A DNA stretch of 64,000 nt from Phenylobacterium deserti. Lineage in GTDB: Bacteria; Pseudomonadota; Alphaproteobacteria; Caulobacterales; Caulobacteraceae. Both the position numbers and the translations under genes were made by a program. How positions within the stretch are numbered: position 1 is the first letter of the stretch; each line of letters opens with the position of its first letter. Shown piece by piece: positions 16,522 through 25,298 of this stretch. The notes beneath the pieces are model-generated. The model was given only the letters and a program-made list of their open reading frames with translations. It was not told where the DNA came from and made no database searches. Location of the stretch: the NCBI RefSeq assembly GCF_003254705.1, contig NZ_QFYR01000001.1, positions 1,674,001-1,738,000 of the forward strand, written 5' to 3'.

Positions 16522-16530
16522 TTATCCACA
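16522..16530 (+). promoter_or_regulatory. DnaA box
   Basis: TTATCCACA matches the DnaA consensus exactly, just outside the stop codon of the ABC-F gene. A 7-of-9 match, TTAACCACC, lies 50 bases to the left at 16471. There are no origin genes (hemE, gidA, parAB) nearby, so this is not expected to be the chromosomal origin. Confidence 0.45.
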
Positions 16531-16537
16531 GAAAGCC

Positions 16538-18337
16538 TCAGCGGCTGGCCTGCAGCGCCTCGCGCCGCTCCTCCAGCTCCAGCCACTCCTCTTCGGCCGC
16601 GCTCAGCTGCGCCCGGGCCGCGTCCAGCGCGCGGCTCAGCCGGTCGAACCCGGCCGGATCGCGCGAATAGAGGTTCGGATCGTTCAGGCCCGTCTCCAGC
16701 GCCGTGATCTTGCCCGGCAGCTCAGCCACCAGCGTCTCAAGCTCGGCCAGCCGCCGCTGGTCCTTGTAGGACAGCTTGCTGGGCTTGGCCGCCTCGAGGC
16801 GCGGCGCAGGCGCGGCCGCAGGCTTCTCCGGCGCCTTGGCGCTCGCGCCGCCGAAGAAGCCCGGGTTCTGGCCGATGAAGTCCTGCCAGCCGCCCGGCGT
16901 CTCCACCACCTTGCCCGAGCCGTCCAGCCCGATCGTCGAGGTCGCCAGCCGATCGATGAAGTCGCGGTCGTGGCTGACCAGGATCAGCGTGCCCTCGAAG
17001 TCGGCCAGCAGGTCCTCGAGCAGGTCGAGGGTGTCCATGTCCAGGTCGTTGGTCGGCTCGTCCAGCACCAGGATGTTGGCCGGCTGGGCCAGCGCGCGGG
17101 CCAGCAGCAGGCGGTTGCGCTCCCCGCCCGACAGGCTGCGCACAGGCTGGCGCAGCTGGCTGTCGCGGAACAGGAAGTCCTTGGCGTAGGCGTTGACGTG
17201 CTTGGGCTGGCCGCGCACCAGCACCTGATCCCCGCCCAGCGGCGTCAGCACGTCCTTCAGCGTCATCTCCGGCGACAGCGCCGCTCGGGCCTGGTCGATG
17301 TAGGCGATCTCCAGGTTGGTCCCGAGCTTCACCTCGCCCTCGTCCGCCGGGATCTCGCCCAGCAGCAGTTTCACCAGCGTCGACTTGCCCGCCCCGTTGG
17401 GCCCGACGATCGCCACCCGGTCACCGCGCAGGATCCGCGTGGAGAAGTTCTTCAGGATCACCCGCTCGCCGAACGCCTTGGACACGCCCTTGGCGTCCAC
17501 CACCCGCTGGCCGGAGGTCCCGGAGCTGGCGATGCCCATGTTCAGCTCGCCGCGGCTGTCCTTCAGCCGCTCGGTCCGCTGCTGGCGCATGTCCATCAGC
17601 TTGCGCCGGCGGCCTTCGTTGCGCGCGCGCCGGGCGGTGACGCCGCGCGCCAGCCAGTGCATCTCCTTCTTGATCTGCACATCGAGGCGACGGGCTTCCT
17701 CCGCCTCCTGCTGCTCGATCTTCTCGGCCCAGTCCTCGAAGGCGGCGAAGCCCTCGTCCAGCCGCCGCACCTGCCGGTGCTCCAGCCAGAAACAGCGCTT
17801 GGTCACCCGCTCCAGGAACGCCCGGTCGTGGCTGACGATCAGGGCGGCGGCCCGGCTGGCGGCGATCTGCGCCTCCAGCGTCTCGATGGCCATGATGTCC
17901 AGGTGGTTGGTCGGCTCGTCCAGCAGCAGGATGTCCGCATCCTCCGCGAACGCCCGCGCCAGGGCCGCACGGCGGATCTCTCCGCCCGACAGCCCTTGCG
18001 ACGACTTGGCCGGATCGAGGCCGAAGGTTTGCAGCGCCGCGTCCGCCTCGTGCGGCTCGGCCCCGCCGGCGCTGGCGTAGTCGCGCAACGTCGGCCCGCT
18101 GATCTCCGGCTCCTGCGGCACGAAGGCGATGCGGGTGCCCGGCGTCACCGTCCGCTCGCCGGAGTCGGCCTGCACCTGTCCGGCCACGACCTTCAGCAGG
18201 GTGGACTTGCCCGCCCCGTTGCGTCCCACTAGGCACGCGCGCACCCGCGGCTCCAGGCCAAGGTCGACGCCGTCGAACAGCATCAGCGGACCGTCGGCGA
18301 GGCGGACGTCTTTCAGGGCCAGAAGGGGCGCTCTCAT
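16538..18337 (-). CDS. ABC-F family ATPase, Uup-like
   Basis: This 599-residue soluble protein contains two ABC domains in tandem and no membrane segments. The first has Walker A GRNGAGKST (38-46) and signature LSGGEIRRAALARAF. The second has GPNGAGKST, signature LSGGERNRLLLARAL and LDEPTNDLD. A linker of charged helices between them (the ABC-F arm, about 225-290) is rich in Arg/Lys (KKEMHWLARGVTARRARNEG). The C-terminal coiled coil (about 520-599, rich in Glu/Leu) marks the Uup branch, which acts on ribosomes or branched DNA intermediates. The ATG at 18337 is where the ABC fold begins; an upstream frame extension has no family match. Confidence 0.93.
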   Translation of the reverse strand: MRAPLLALKDVRLADGPLMLFDGVDLGLEPRVRACLVGRNGAGKSTLLKVVAGQVQADSGERTVTPGTRIAFVPQEPEISGPTLRDYASAGGAEPHEADAALQTFGLDPAKSSQGLSGGEIRRAALARAFAEDADILLLDEPTNHLDIMAIETLEAQIAASRAAALIVSHDRAFLERVTKRCFWLEHRQVRRLDEGFAAFEDWAEKIEQQEAEEARRLDVQIKKEMHWLARGVTARRARNEGRRRKLMDMRQQRTERLKDSRGELNMGIASSGTSGQRVVDAKGVSKAFGERVILKNFSTRILRGDRVAIVGPNGAGKSTLVKLLLGEIPADEGEVKLGTNLEIAYIDQARAALSPEMTLKDVLTPLGGDQVLVRGQPKHVNAYAKDFLFRDSQLRQPVRSLSGGERNRLLLARALAQPANILVLDEPTNDLDMDTLDLLEDLLADFEGTLILVSHDRDFIDRLATSTIGLDGSGKVVETPGGWQDFIGQNPGFFGGASAKAPEKPAAAPAPRLEAAKPSKLSYKDQRRLAELETLVAELPGKITALETGLNDPNLYSRDPAGFDRLSRALDAARAQLSAAEEEWLELEERREALQASR

Positions 18338-18447
18338 GGGGGCGGTGAGATAGCGCTTCGGGCCGGGGGCGCAAGGCGTCCATTCAGATCGGGTCCGCGG
18401 ATCACAAATCGCCGCGCCCCCTTGGGTTGGCGCCCGCACGGGTCTAG

Positions 18448-18921
18448 ATGGCGCCCATGGCGGGTGAACCCTTCTGGCGCAGGAAGACCCTCGAGCAGAT
18501 GACGGCTCGGGAATGGGAGAGCCTGTGCGATGGCTGCGGCCTCTGCTGCCTGGTCCGTTTCGAGGACGAAGACACCGGCGAGATCATTCCCACCCGCGTT
18601 CACTGCAAGCTGTTCGACGCCGACCTCTGCCGCTGCAGCAATTACCCGCAACGCCGCGACCACGTCCCCGACTGCATCAAGCTCACGCCTGGCAACATCG
18701 AGGCGCTGGAGTGGATGCCCAAGAGCTGCGCCTACCGCCGCCTGCACGAAGGCCGCGACCTTCCCAACTGGCACCCGCTCATAACCGGTGACCCCGAAAG
18801 CGTTCACCGGGCCGGCGTTTCGGTGCGCGGCCAGACGGTCAGCGAGGCCGCCCTGCAGGACCCGGAAGACGCTCTCGACTTCGCCGCCTGGGACCTTGTG
18901 GACGAACGCGGTCGCGACTGA
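18448..18921 (+). CDS. YcgN-family cysteine cluster protein (UPF0260)
   Basis: The 157-residue protein starts with PFWRRKTLEQMTAREWESLC and the cluster CDGCGLCCLVRFEDEDTG, followed by further Cys at CKLFDADLCRCSNYPQR and CIKLTP. This set of conserved cysteines suggests bound zinc or an iron-sulfur cluster, and matches the YcgN/UPF0260 family (function unknown). A second in-frame ATG three codons later (18457) is an equally good start. It is divergent from the ABC-F gene. Confidence 0.92.
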   Translation: MAPMAGEPFWRRKTLEQMTAREWESLCDGCGLCCLVRFEDEDTGEIIPTRVHCKLFDADLCRCSNYPQRRDHVPDCIKLTPGNIEALEWMPKSCAYRRLHEGRDLPNWHPLITGDPESVHRAGVSVRGQTVSEAALQDPEDALDFAAWDLVDERGRD

Positions 18922-19030
18922 CCGGCCTGGCGCCCTCCCGGAGCCTCTCTCCGGCTTTCCGCTCGAAGCCTGGCCACCGGAACCCTTTGACCGGGCTGCG
19001 GTTGAACCCGCCTAGCCAAGGGTTCTGCGC

Positions 19031-20275
19031 ATGTTGCTTCTGCTTCTCCAACGCATCTTCAGCCTGATCTCGTTGGCCTTTCTGGCCCTCGGCGGCTATC
19101 TCGTCTGGTCCTGGTGGCAGATGCGCGAGGCGGTGGACGCCACCGGCTTTGACGACGATCCGCAGCCGTGGCGGCTCTGGGTGGGCGTGGCCCTGCTGGC
19201 CTGGTCCTTCCTAGGCCGCACGCCGGTGCTGATGCTGCTGGGCCGCAAGGGCGATGATCACGACCGGCTCAAGCGCTCCTCGGGCGAGAAGCTCCAGACC
19301 CCCACCGGCGCCGTGCTCGACGTGGCCAGCGAAGGTCCCGCCGAAGCTCCGGCCCTGGTGTTCTTGCACGGCTGGGGCCTGGAGCGCGGCATCTGGTGGG
19401 AAGCGCGTCAGCGTCTGTCCCGTCGTTTCCGCGTGGTGACCTACGATCTCGCCGGGCTCGGCAAATCCAAACAGCCGGCCGATGGCAAGTACAGCATCGA
19501 GCGCTTCGCCGATGACCTGCGCGCGGTGGTCGAACAGCAGGCGCCGCGCAAGGTGGTGCTGGTGGGCCACTCCATCGGCGGCATGACCGTGATGACCTAC
19601 TGCCGCCGCCACGCCGACACGCTGGGTGGGCAAGTGGCGGGCATCGTTCTGGAGAACACGACGCCGGTGGACCCGACGCACACCACTGTGCTTGGCGAGG
19701 CTCTCCACGCCACAGAACCCGTGTTGCGCTTCTTCTCCCGCCTGGGCGTCCCGCTGCAGCCGCTGTCCTGGCTGATGAACTGGCAGAGCTACCTGTCGGG
19801 CCAGACGCACATCGCCATGCGCATCGGCGGCTTCGGCACCCGCCCGACCCGCTCGCAGTTGGAACAGGTCTCGCGGGCCGCAACCGTCAACTCGCCGGCT
19901 GTCCAGTCCAAGGGCAACCTGGCCATGATGAACTGGAGCATCGAGCGCGAGCTGAAAGGGGTGCACATCCCGGCCCTGGTGTTCATCGGCGGTCAGGACA
20001 TCGTCACCGTTCCTTCGGCGGGCGAGAACATTGCCTGGAGCCTGCCTCGCGCCCGGCGCCATCCGGTGCAGGACGCCGGCCACCTGGGCCCGATGGAGCT
20101 CGCGGACGAGTATAACAGCGCCATCGAAGCCTTCGCCGACGAGGTCTTCACCCAGGGCGCCCAGTGGGCTGACGCGCGTCCGGTGGATCTGGGTGCGCCA
20201 GATCCGAAGGTGACCCGTCTGCCGCTCCGCCGTCCCGGCGACGAGCAACCCGACCGTGGCCCAGGGTCCCTGTGA
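19031..20275 (+). CDS. Membrane-anchored alpha/beta hydrolase
   Basis: This 414-residue protein has two N-terminal membrane segments (about 3-27 and 48-70) and then a full alpha/beta-hydrolase fold. The oxyanion stretch is VFLHGWGLERG, the nucleophile elbow GHSIGG (Ser181), the acid GGQDIVTVPS and the histidine DAGHLGPME. The C-terminal 45 residues are Pro/Arg-rich and probably disordered. Substrate is unknown; the membrane anchor suggests an esterase or lipase-like activity at the inner membrane. It has its own ATG 109 bases after the YcgN gene. Confidence 0.88.
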   Translation: MLLLLLQRIFSLISLAFLALGGYLVWSWWQMREAVDATGFDDDPQPWRLWVGVALLAWSFLGRTPVLMLLGRKGDDHDRLKRSSGEKLQTPTGAVLDVASEGPAEAPALVFLHGWGLERGIWWEARQRLSRRFRVVTYDLAGLGKSKQPADGKYSIERFADDLRAVVEQQAPRKVVLVGHSIGGMTVMTYCRRHADTLGGQVAGIVLENTTPVDPTHTTVLGEALHATEPVLRFFSRLGVPLQPLSWLMNWQSYLSGQTHIAMRIGGFGTRPTRSQLEQVSRAATVNSPAVQSKGNLAMMNWSIERELKGVHIPALVFIGGQDIVTVPSAGENIAWSLPRARRHPVQDAGHLGPMELADEYNSAIEAFADEVFTQGAQWADARPVDLGAPDPKVTRLPLRRPGDEQPDRGPGSL

Positions 20276-20363
20276 TCTTTTTGCCACATCCGACCTTGCG
20301 TGCAACCGCGGCCGGACCAATCTAGAAGGGCCGTTCGAAACGGTTTTCACAAAGGGCTGAGTT

Positions 20364-21320
20364 TTGGCGCGCGACCCCTACCAGGAACTGGGAGTCACCC
20401 GCAGCGCGAGCGCGGACGAGATCCGCAAGGCCTTCCGCAAGCTCGCCAAGCAGTACCACCCCGACACCAACCCGGGAAACAAGGACGCCGAGGAGCGCTT
20501 CAAGCGCGTCAGCGGCGCCTTCGACATCCTTGGTGATCCCGACAAGAAGCGGAAGTTCGACGCCGGCGAGATCGACGCCGACGGGCGCGAAACGGCGCGT
20601 GGTTTTGGCGGTTTTGGCGGCGGCGGGGCCCGTGGACCCTGGGGCGATCCGCCCCCGGGCGGCTTCGGCTCGCGCCGCGGCTATCAGAGCGAAAGCTTCG
20701 AAGGCGCGGACCTGGGGGACATCCTGGGCGAGATGTTCGGCGGCGCGCGGCAAGGCCGCGGCGGCGGGCAGGGCGGCGGCTTCGGCGGTTTCTCCCAGCG
20801 GGGCGCCGACGTGCGCGCCAAGCTGGAGATTGACGTCGAGGAAGCCATCCGCGGCGGCAAGAAGCGCATCGCCTTTTCGGACGGCCGCACCCTTGATGTG
20901 ACCATTCCCAAGGGCGCCCAGGACGGCCAGACCCTCCGCCTGAAGGGGCAGGGGCAGGCCGGCCGCTCCGGACCCGGCGACGCATTCATCGAACTCACCA
21001 TCGCGTCCCACCCGATCTACCGGCGCGAGGGCGAGGTGCTGGTCATGGATGTTCCCGTGACCGTCTACGACGCGGTTTTGGGCGGCAAGGTCGAGGCGCC
21101 GACGCCTGACGGAAACGTCACCCTGACGGTGCCTAAAGGCTCCAACACCGGCACGCGGCTGCGGCTGCGTGGTCGGGGGCTGACCAACGCGCGGGGCGAG
21201 CGCGGCGACCTGTTCGCCCGCCTCGTGGTCACCCTGCCGGATGCGCCGGACGCGGAGCTGGAGGCGCTGGCCGAAACGTGGCGACAAAAGAGGCCGTACG
21301 CACCGCGCCGACGGAACTGA
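20364..21320 (+). CDS. DnaJ-like co-chaperone (class B, CbpA-type)
   Basis: The 318-residue protein has an N-terminal J domain (1-70; HPD at 32-34 in KQYHPDTNPGNKDAEERF). A long Gly/Phe-rich linker follows (about 75-155), then two beta-rich substrate-binding domains (about 150-310; RAKLEIDVEEAIRGGKKRI, then VLVMDVPVTVYDAVLGGKVE). The Cys-rich zinc finger of DnaJ is absent. It should stimulate DnaK ATPase and deliver clients. The start is TTG, with AAAGGG upstream. No dnaK is adjacent. Confidence 0.92.
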   Translation: MARDPYQELGVTRSASADEIRKAFRKLAKQYHPDTNPGNKDAEERFKRVSGAFDILGDPDKKRKFDAGEIDADGRETARGFGGFGGGGARGPWGDPPPGGFGSRRGYQSESFEGADLGDILGEMFGGARQGRGGGQGGGFGGFSQRGADVRAKLEIDVEEAIRGGKKRIAFSDGRTLDVTIPKGAQDGQTLRLKGQGQAGRSGPGDAFIELTIASHPIYRREGEVLVMDVPVTVYDAVLGGKVEAPTPDGNVTLTVPKGSNTGTRLRLRGRGLTNARGERGDLFARLVVTLPDAPDAELEALAETWRQKRPYAPRRRN

Positions 21321-21407
21321 GCTGTAGCGTCGTGACAGAAGGGCGCACGCGCTCCATAAACCTCGCATTCAGGCTCGGTTCAGTCCTGGCCCGGTAGAAA
21401 CGGCAGC

Positions 21408-21698
21408 ATGAAACGCCTTCTCGTCATAGCCGCCCTGCTGACGGCCGCCGCCCCGCCGGCGACCGTCTTCGCGCAGGACTATGGCCGCCCGTCCGCGGGC
21501 GCCGGGCGCCAAGCGTCGCTGTCGCGCGTTCTGGCCATGATCGGTCAGCGCACGCCTGGCCGCCATTTGAACACAACCACGGGCGAAGCCGGCGGCAGAG
21601 CCGCTTACTTCGTCCAATGGCAGCTGCCCGACGGCCGTGTCGTGGTCTTCGTCGTGGACGCCGAGAGCGGCCAGATCATCGGCCGCCAGGGCGGCTGA
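21408..21698 (+). CDS. Small periplasmic PepSY-like protein
   Basis: This 96-residue protein has a signal peptide (MKRLLVIAALLTAAAPPATVFA, cleaved near 22). The short mature domain ends in VQWQLPDGRVVVFVVDAESGQIIG, which fits the second half of a PepSY unit. It starts 29 bases before the FeuP-like response regulator and is probably in its operon. Small PepSY proteins next to PhoP/FeuP-type systems are candidate modulators of the sensor; that role is inferred here. Confidence 0.82.
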   Translation: MKRLLVIAALLTAAAPPATVFAQDYGRPSAGAGRQASLSRVLAMIGQRTPGRHLNTTTGEAGGRAAYFVQWQLPDGRVVVFVVDAESGQIIGRQGG

Positions 21699-21727
21699 CC
21701 TACAGCCTGAAGAGGGACGCTTCCCCC

Positions 21728-22417
21728 GTGCGTATCCTGCTTGTCGAAGATGATCCGGATCTGTCCCGCCAGCTGAAGCTGGCGCTGGCCGACGCCGGCT
21801 ATGCCGTCGATCACGCGCCCGACGGCGAGGAAGCCCAGTACCTGGGCGAAACCGAACCCTATGACGCCATCATTCTCGACCTTGGCCTGCCCAAGGTGGA
21901 CGGCGTCTCGGTGCTGGAGCGCTGGCGCCGCGAAAGCATGGCCACGCCCGTGCTGATCCTAACCGCGCGGGGCGCCTGGAGCGAAAAGGTCGCCGGCTTC
22001 GACGCCGGCGCCGACGACTACCTGACCAAGCCCTTCCACACCGAAGAGCTGCTCGCCCGGCTGCGCGCCCTGCTGCGCCGGTCGGCGGGTCACGCCGCGC
22101 CCAGCCTCGCCTGCGGCGGACTGCGTCTCGACCCCCGCGCCGCCCGCGCCAGCGTCAACGGCGAGCCCTTGCGGCTCACTTCGCTGGAGTACCGCCTGCT
22201 GCACTACCTGATGATGCACCAGGGACGGGTGATCAGCCGCACCGAGCTGGTCGAGCACCTCTACGACCAGGACTTCGACCGCGACTCCAACACCATCGAG
22301 GTGTTCATCGGGCGCGTGCGCAAGAAGATTGGCTCGGACCGGATCGAGACGGTGCGCGGCCTCGGCTACCGCCTGACCTGCCCGGACGAGGAAATCGGCG
22401 GCCAGGCGGCGCGCTGA
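21728..22417 (+). CDS. feuP: OmpR-family response regulator, FeuP-like
   Basis: The 229-residue protein has a receiver domain (1-115; acidic pair Glu7/Asp8, phospho-acceptor Asp51 in LDLGLPKVDG, Lys101 in LTKPF) and a winged-helix OmpR DNA-binding domain (about 128-222; GEPLRLTSLEYRLLHYLM and IEVFIGRVRKKIG). The GTG at 21728 opens the canonical receiver start RILLVEDDPD; an upstream frame extension lacks receiver similarity. It sits between the PepSY-like gene and its cognate kinase. FeuP/FeuQ of rhizobia and Brucella regulate envelope and osmotic functions; equivalence here is inferred. Confidence 0.92.
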   Translation: MRILLVEDDPDLSRQLKLALADAGYAVDHAPDGEEAQYLGETEPYDAIILDLGLPKVDGVSVLERWRRESMATPVLILTARGAWSEKVAGFDAGADDYLTKPFHTEELLARLRALLRRSAGHAAPSLACGGLRLDPRAARASVNGEPLRLTSLEYRLLHYLMMHQGRVISRTELVEHLYDQDFDRDSNTIEVFIGRVRKKIGSDRIETVRGLGYRLTCPDEEIGGQAAR

Positions 22418-22424
22418 CCTGCCC

Positions 22425-23807
22425 GTGAAGCTGGACGCTCTGCGCCATCCTTCCCTTGCCCGCCGGCTGGTGCTGCTCGCGGTCGGATGGAGCTTTGCGG
22501 CCCTTGTCGTGTCGGCGGTGGTGCTGGCCCTGCTCTTCCAGCAGGCCGCTATCCGCCGGGTCGACCAGACCCTCAGCGAGTCCATCGACAACCTGCTCAG
22601 CGGCACCACGGTGGTCGAGGGGCAGGTCTTCGCCCCGCCGCTCACCGACGAGCGGGCGAGCCGCGCTTTCTCCGGCCGGTATTGGCAGCTGGCGCGCCTC
22701 ACCCCGGACGGGCGGCTGCAGCCGGTGGCCCGCTCCTATTCCCTGTTCGACACGGTGCTGAACACCCCGCCGGACCTCGCCCGGCGGCTCAAGGCCGATC
22801 CCAGCCGGCCGGTGGCCTTCGACGTCCGCGGCCCCGTCCGCGACGAGCCCCTGCGCGGCCGGGCCCGCTATGCGGAGATGCAGGGCATCCCGATCGTCTT
22901 CCTGGCGGCGGAGGATCGCACCGCCATCGACCGCGACGTGCGCGGCTTCATCGTGGCCACGGCGGCGGCCTTCATGCTGCTGGGCGGCGGGCTGATCGCC
23001 GCCATCGTCATTCAGGTGCGCGTGGGCCTGCGCCCGCTGTTCGACCTGCGGCGGGAGGTTTCGGACGTGCGCCGCGGCAAGGCCGAGCGGCTGGCCCGCA
23101 ACTATCCCAGCGAAGTCGCGCCCCTGGCCGACGAGCTCAACGCCCTGGTGGCTCACAACCAGGAGGTCGTCGAGCGGCAGCGCACCCACGTCGGCAATCT
23201 CGCCCATGCCCTTAAGACGCCGATCTCGGTGATGCTGACCGAGGCGGGGCAAAGGCCAGGTCCCCTGGCCGAGGTGGTCTCGCGTCAGGCCGAGGTCATG
23301 CGCCAGCAGGTGGATCACCACCTGCGCCGGGCCCGCGCCGCGGCGCGCACCCAGGGGCAAGGCGAGCGGACCAGCGTGGACGAGGTGCTGGACGAACTGG
23401 CCCGCACGCTCGAGCGCATCTTCCTGGACAAGGGCGTGGAGATCGACTGGGACGCGCCCGACGACCTGATCTTCCTAGGCGAGCGCCAGGACCTGCTGGA
23501 GATCGCCGGCAACGGCATGGAAAACGCCGCCAAGTGGTGCACGGGCCGTGTTCGGGTGCGGGCGGAAGCGGTCAGTCCGGAGCGCCTGCGCCTGGTCGTG
23601 GACGACGACGGGCCGGGCCTGCCGCCGGATCGCCGCGAGGAAGTCGTCCGTCGGGGCGCGCGTCTCGACGAGAATGCGCCGGGCTCCGGCCTCGGGCTGT
23701 CCATCGTCGACGAGCTGGCCCGCGCCTATGGCGGCGCCCTGAAGCTCGACGACTCGCCGTTGGGCGGACTGCGGCTAGAAATCGATCTTCCGCGCGCCGA
23801 AGCCTGA
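22425..23807 (+). CDS. feuQ: Sensor histidine kinase, FeuQ/PhoQ-like
   Basis: The 460-residue kinase has membrane segments near 14-38 and 174-197 flanking a periplasmic sensor of about 135 residues. A HAMP linker (about 200-255), a HisKA-like helix pair with His261 in GNLAHALKTPISVM, and HATPase_c (about 345-458; NGMENAAKW, DDDGPGL, GSGLGLSI) follow. The GNLAHALKTP signature groups it with PhoQ/FeuQ kinases. It begins 7 bases after the response-regulator stop with a GTG start and no strong ribosome site, suggesting translational coupling. Confidence 0.92.
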   Translation: MKLDALRHPSLARRLVLLAVGWSFAALVVSAVVLALLFQQAAIRRVDQTLSESIDNLLSGTTVVEGQVFAPPLTDERASRAFSGRYWQLARLTPDGRLQPVARSYSLFDTVLNTPPDLARRLKADPSRPVAFDVRGPVRDEPLRGRARYAEMQGIPIVFLAAEDRTAIDRDVRGFIVATAAAFMLLGGGLIAAIVIQVRVGLRPLFDLRREVSDVRRGKAERLARNYPSEVAPLADELNALVAHNQEVVERQRTHVGNLAHALKTPISVMLTEAGQRPGPLAEVVSRQAEVMRQQVDHHLRRARAAARTQGQGERTSVDEVLDELARTLERIFLDKGVEIDWDAPDDLIFLGERQDLLEIAGNGMENAAKWCTGRVRVRAEAVSPERLRLVVDDDGPGLPPDRREEVVRRGARLDENAPGSGLGLSIVDELARAYGGALKLDDSPLGGLRLEIDLPRAEA

Positions 23808-23908
23808 GCGCTCCAAGAACCCAGGTCTCTGTTTAGCTTCGGAAAACCTTAACCCGGCGAGGCGCAAGGTCGTCCATTGCGGGCGATGGTTCCGCGTGTG
23901 GAGCGCCT

Positions 23909-25285
23909 ATGCCGGCTTTGTCCGAGCGCAAATTGCAGATCGTCCGGACGCTCATGGAGTCCGCGCCCGATCAGGTGATCGGCGGTCTCCATGCGGCTTT
24001 GGCCGACACCGGCGGCGACACCCCGCTCGCCAGCGTGCGACGGCTGGTCGAAGGCGAGGCGCGCGAGCGCCGGCTGCGCAACATCATCCTCGAGCCGATC
24101 GCCCCCATGTGCGTGGGGGACGGCCGCGATCCGCACCATCTGGTTTTTCCCGCCCGCGCCCTGGGCGCCGTTTGGCGGGGCCTCAAGACAGTCGCCGCTT
24201 CGCAAATCGCCGAGGCCGAGCTCGCCCTTTACGACTATCGGCCGGGCGAGGTGGTGCCGCCGGTGTTCGACCGTCTGGGCCGTCTGGCCGCCCGTGGCGT
24301 GCGCGAGCGTTCCAACCCGGGCTTCACCGCCGCGGCGGAAGCCTGTGAGGCCGCATGGGCTGGCGGCGCCGACGCCTTTGTGGCCTGCCTCGATCTTTGC
24401 GCCGTGGTGCGCCGCTCGATCTACCGCCTGCAGGAATGGACGGGCCAGCCGACCGAGGAAGTCAGCATCACCGCCCGTCTCGCCTACAAGGACGCGGTGG
24501 CGATCTCCGAAGACGCCGGGCCGCGCTTCTTCGAGATGCTGGGCGCGCAGCTTCCGCACCGCTGGATGATCCTGCGGGTCATCTCCGCGGTCATGGACCG
24601 GCCCACCGAGCGCTATCTCGCCGCGACCGAGCTGGCTGTCTTTGGCGAGCGCGTCTTGCGCGACATCGAAGAGGCCCTGCGCACGATCGCCAAGTTCGAC
24701 CTGGACGGCGGCGTCGAGCTGGCCAGCGAGGCGGCCCGGCTGGTCGAGCTGATCACCTTCGAAGCCACCGAGCTTGAGACCTGCATCGACCTCACCCACG
24801 AGAGCGGCTGGGGCAAGGAACTGGTCAAGCATCGCCGCTCCCTGGCCTCGGTTGTGGAGTCGCGTCTTCGGGAAACCGAGAAGTATTTCAACCTCGCCCT
24901 GCCCACCGGCGCGGCCAAGCTCAAGCGTATCCGCCGCAGCATTCCCCGCCTCGCGGTGGCGCCGGACCAGCGCAACGTGGGCCGGCTGATGAGCCTGCTG
25001 ATGTTCCTGCGAGACATCCGCTCCAGCGCGAACTACGGCGGCTTCGCTTCGGCGCGCGCCCGCACACTGGAAAAGCTCGGCGAGGAGCTCGACTCCTATG
25101 TCGAGGAGGTGCTCGATTTCCTCAAGAACGGCGACGCCGAGAACGAGGACAACGCTTGCGCCTTCATGGCCATCGCCGCCGATGTCAGTCGCCTGCTTCG
25201 CGACGACGCCGCCGCGGATCTTGTGCGCCGTCGCACCGCTTCGGCCATCAAGCAAAAGGGCCAGGCCGCGGCCGTCGCGATCTGA
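23909..25285 (+). CDS. Helical cytoplasmic protein of unknown function
   Basis: This 458-residue protein has no signal peptide or membrane segment and is predicted by eye to be almost wholly helical. It begins MPALSERKLQIVRTLMESAP and contains a Glu-rich middle (ERVLRDIEEALRTIAKFDLDG). Near residues 370-430 is LDSYVEEVLDFLKNGDAENEDN. I do not recognise a domain. A TTAACC sequence lies about 60 bases before the start. The TPR-glycosyltransferase gene begins 13 bases after its stop, so the two are probably one transcript. Confidence 0.8.
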   Translation: MPALSERKLQIVRTLMESAPDQVIGGLHAALADTGGDTPLASVRRLVEGEARERRLRNIILEPIAPMCVGDGRDPHHLVFPARALGAVWRGLKTVAASQIAEAELALYDYRPGEVVPPVFDRLGRLAARGVRERSNPGFTAAAEACEAAWAGGADAFVACLDLCAVVRRSIYRLQEWTGQPTEEVSITARLAYKDAVAISEDAGPRFFEMLGAQLPHRWMILRVISAVMDRPTERYLAATELAVFGERVLRDIEEALRTIAKFDLDGGVELASEAARLVELITFEATELETCIDLTHESGWGKELVKHRRSLASVVESRLRETEKYFNLALPTGAAKLKRIRRSIPRLAVAPDQRNVGRLMSLLMFLRDIRSSANYGGFASARARTLEKLGEELDSYVEEVLDFLKNGDAENEDNACAFMAIAADVSRLLRDDAAADLVRRRTASAIKQKGQAAAVAI

Positions 25286-25298
25286 TAGCTCCGGCACC

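Larger units (their letters stand above)
16067..16537. other. 471-base non-coding gap rich in hairpins
   Basis: No convincing protein gene is present. The region holds three small hairpins with the same loop (TTTC on the plus strand, GAAA on the minus strand): 16134-16169, 16275-16286 and 16333-16344. It also has an inverted repeat, CAGATCC-N6-GGATCTG, near 16175-16194, a strong plus-strand promoter at 16384, and a perfect DnaA box at 16522. The hairpin at 16134-16169 is a 16-bp stem on plus-strand RNA when two G-U pairs are allowed, but has two A-C mismatches on the minus strand. It lies between the minus-strand ABC-F gene and the minus-strand ABC importer operon. Confidence 0.5.

Noticed and set aside
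16440..16535. Chromosomal origin of replication
   Set aside because: Only one perfect DnaA box and no origin-linked genes (hemE, gidA, parAB, dnaA) nearby.
16171..16537. RNase P RNA, tmRNA or SRP RNA in the hairpin-rich gap
   Set aside because: None of the conserved cores (for example the RNase P GAGGAAAGUC start, the SRP GGUCAGGUCCGGAAGGAAGCAGCC loop or the tmRNA tRNA-like end) is present on either strand.
16481..18232. Long plus-strand open frame across the ABC-F gene
   Set aside because: Antisense shadow of a gene with clear Walker and signature motifs; the translation is low-complexity Arg/Leu/Val.
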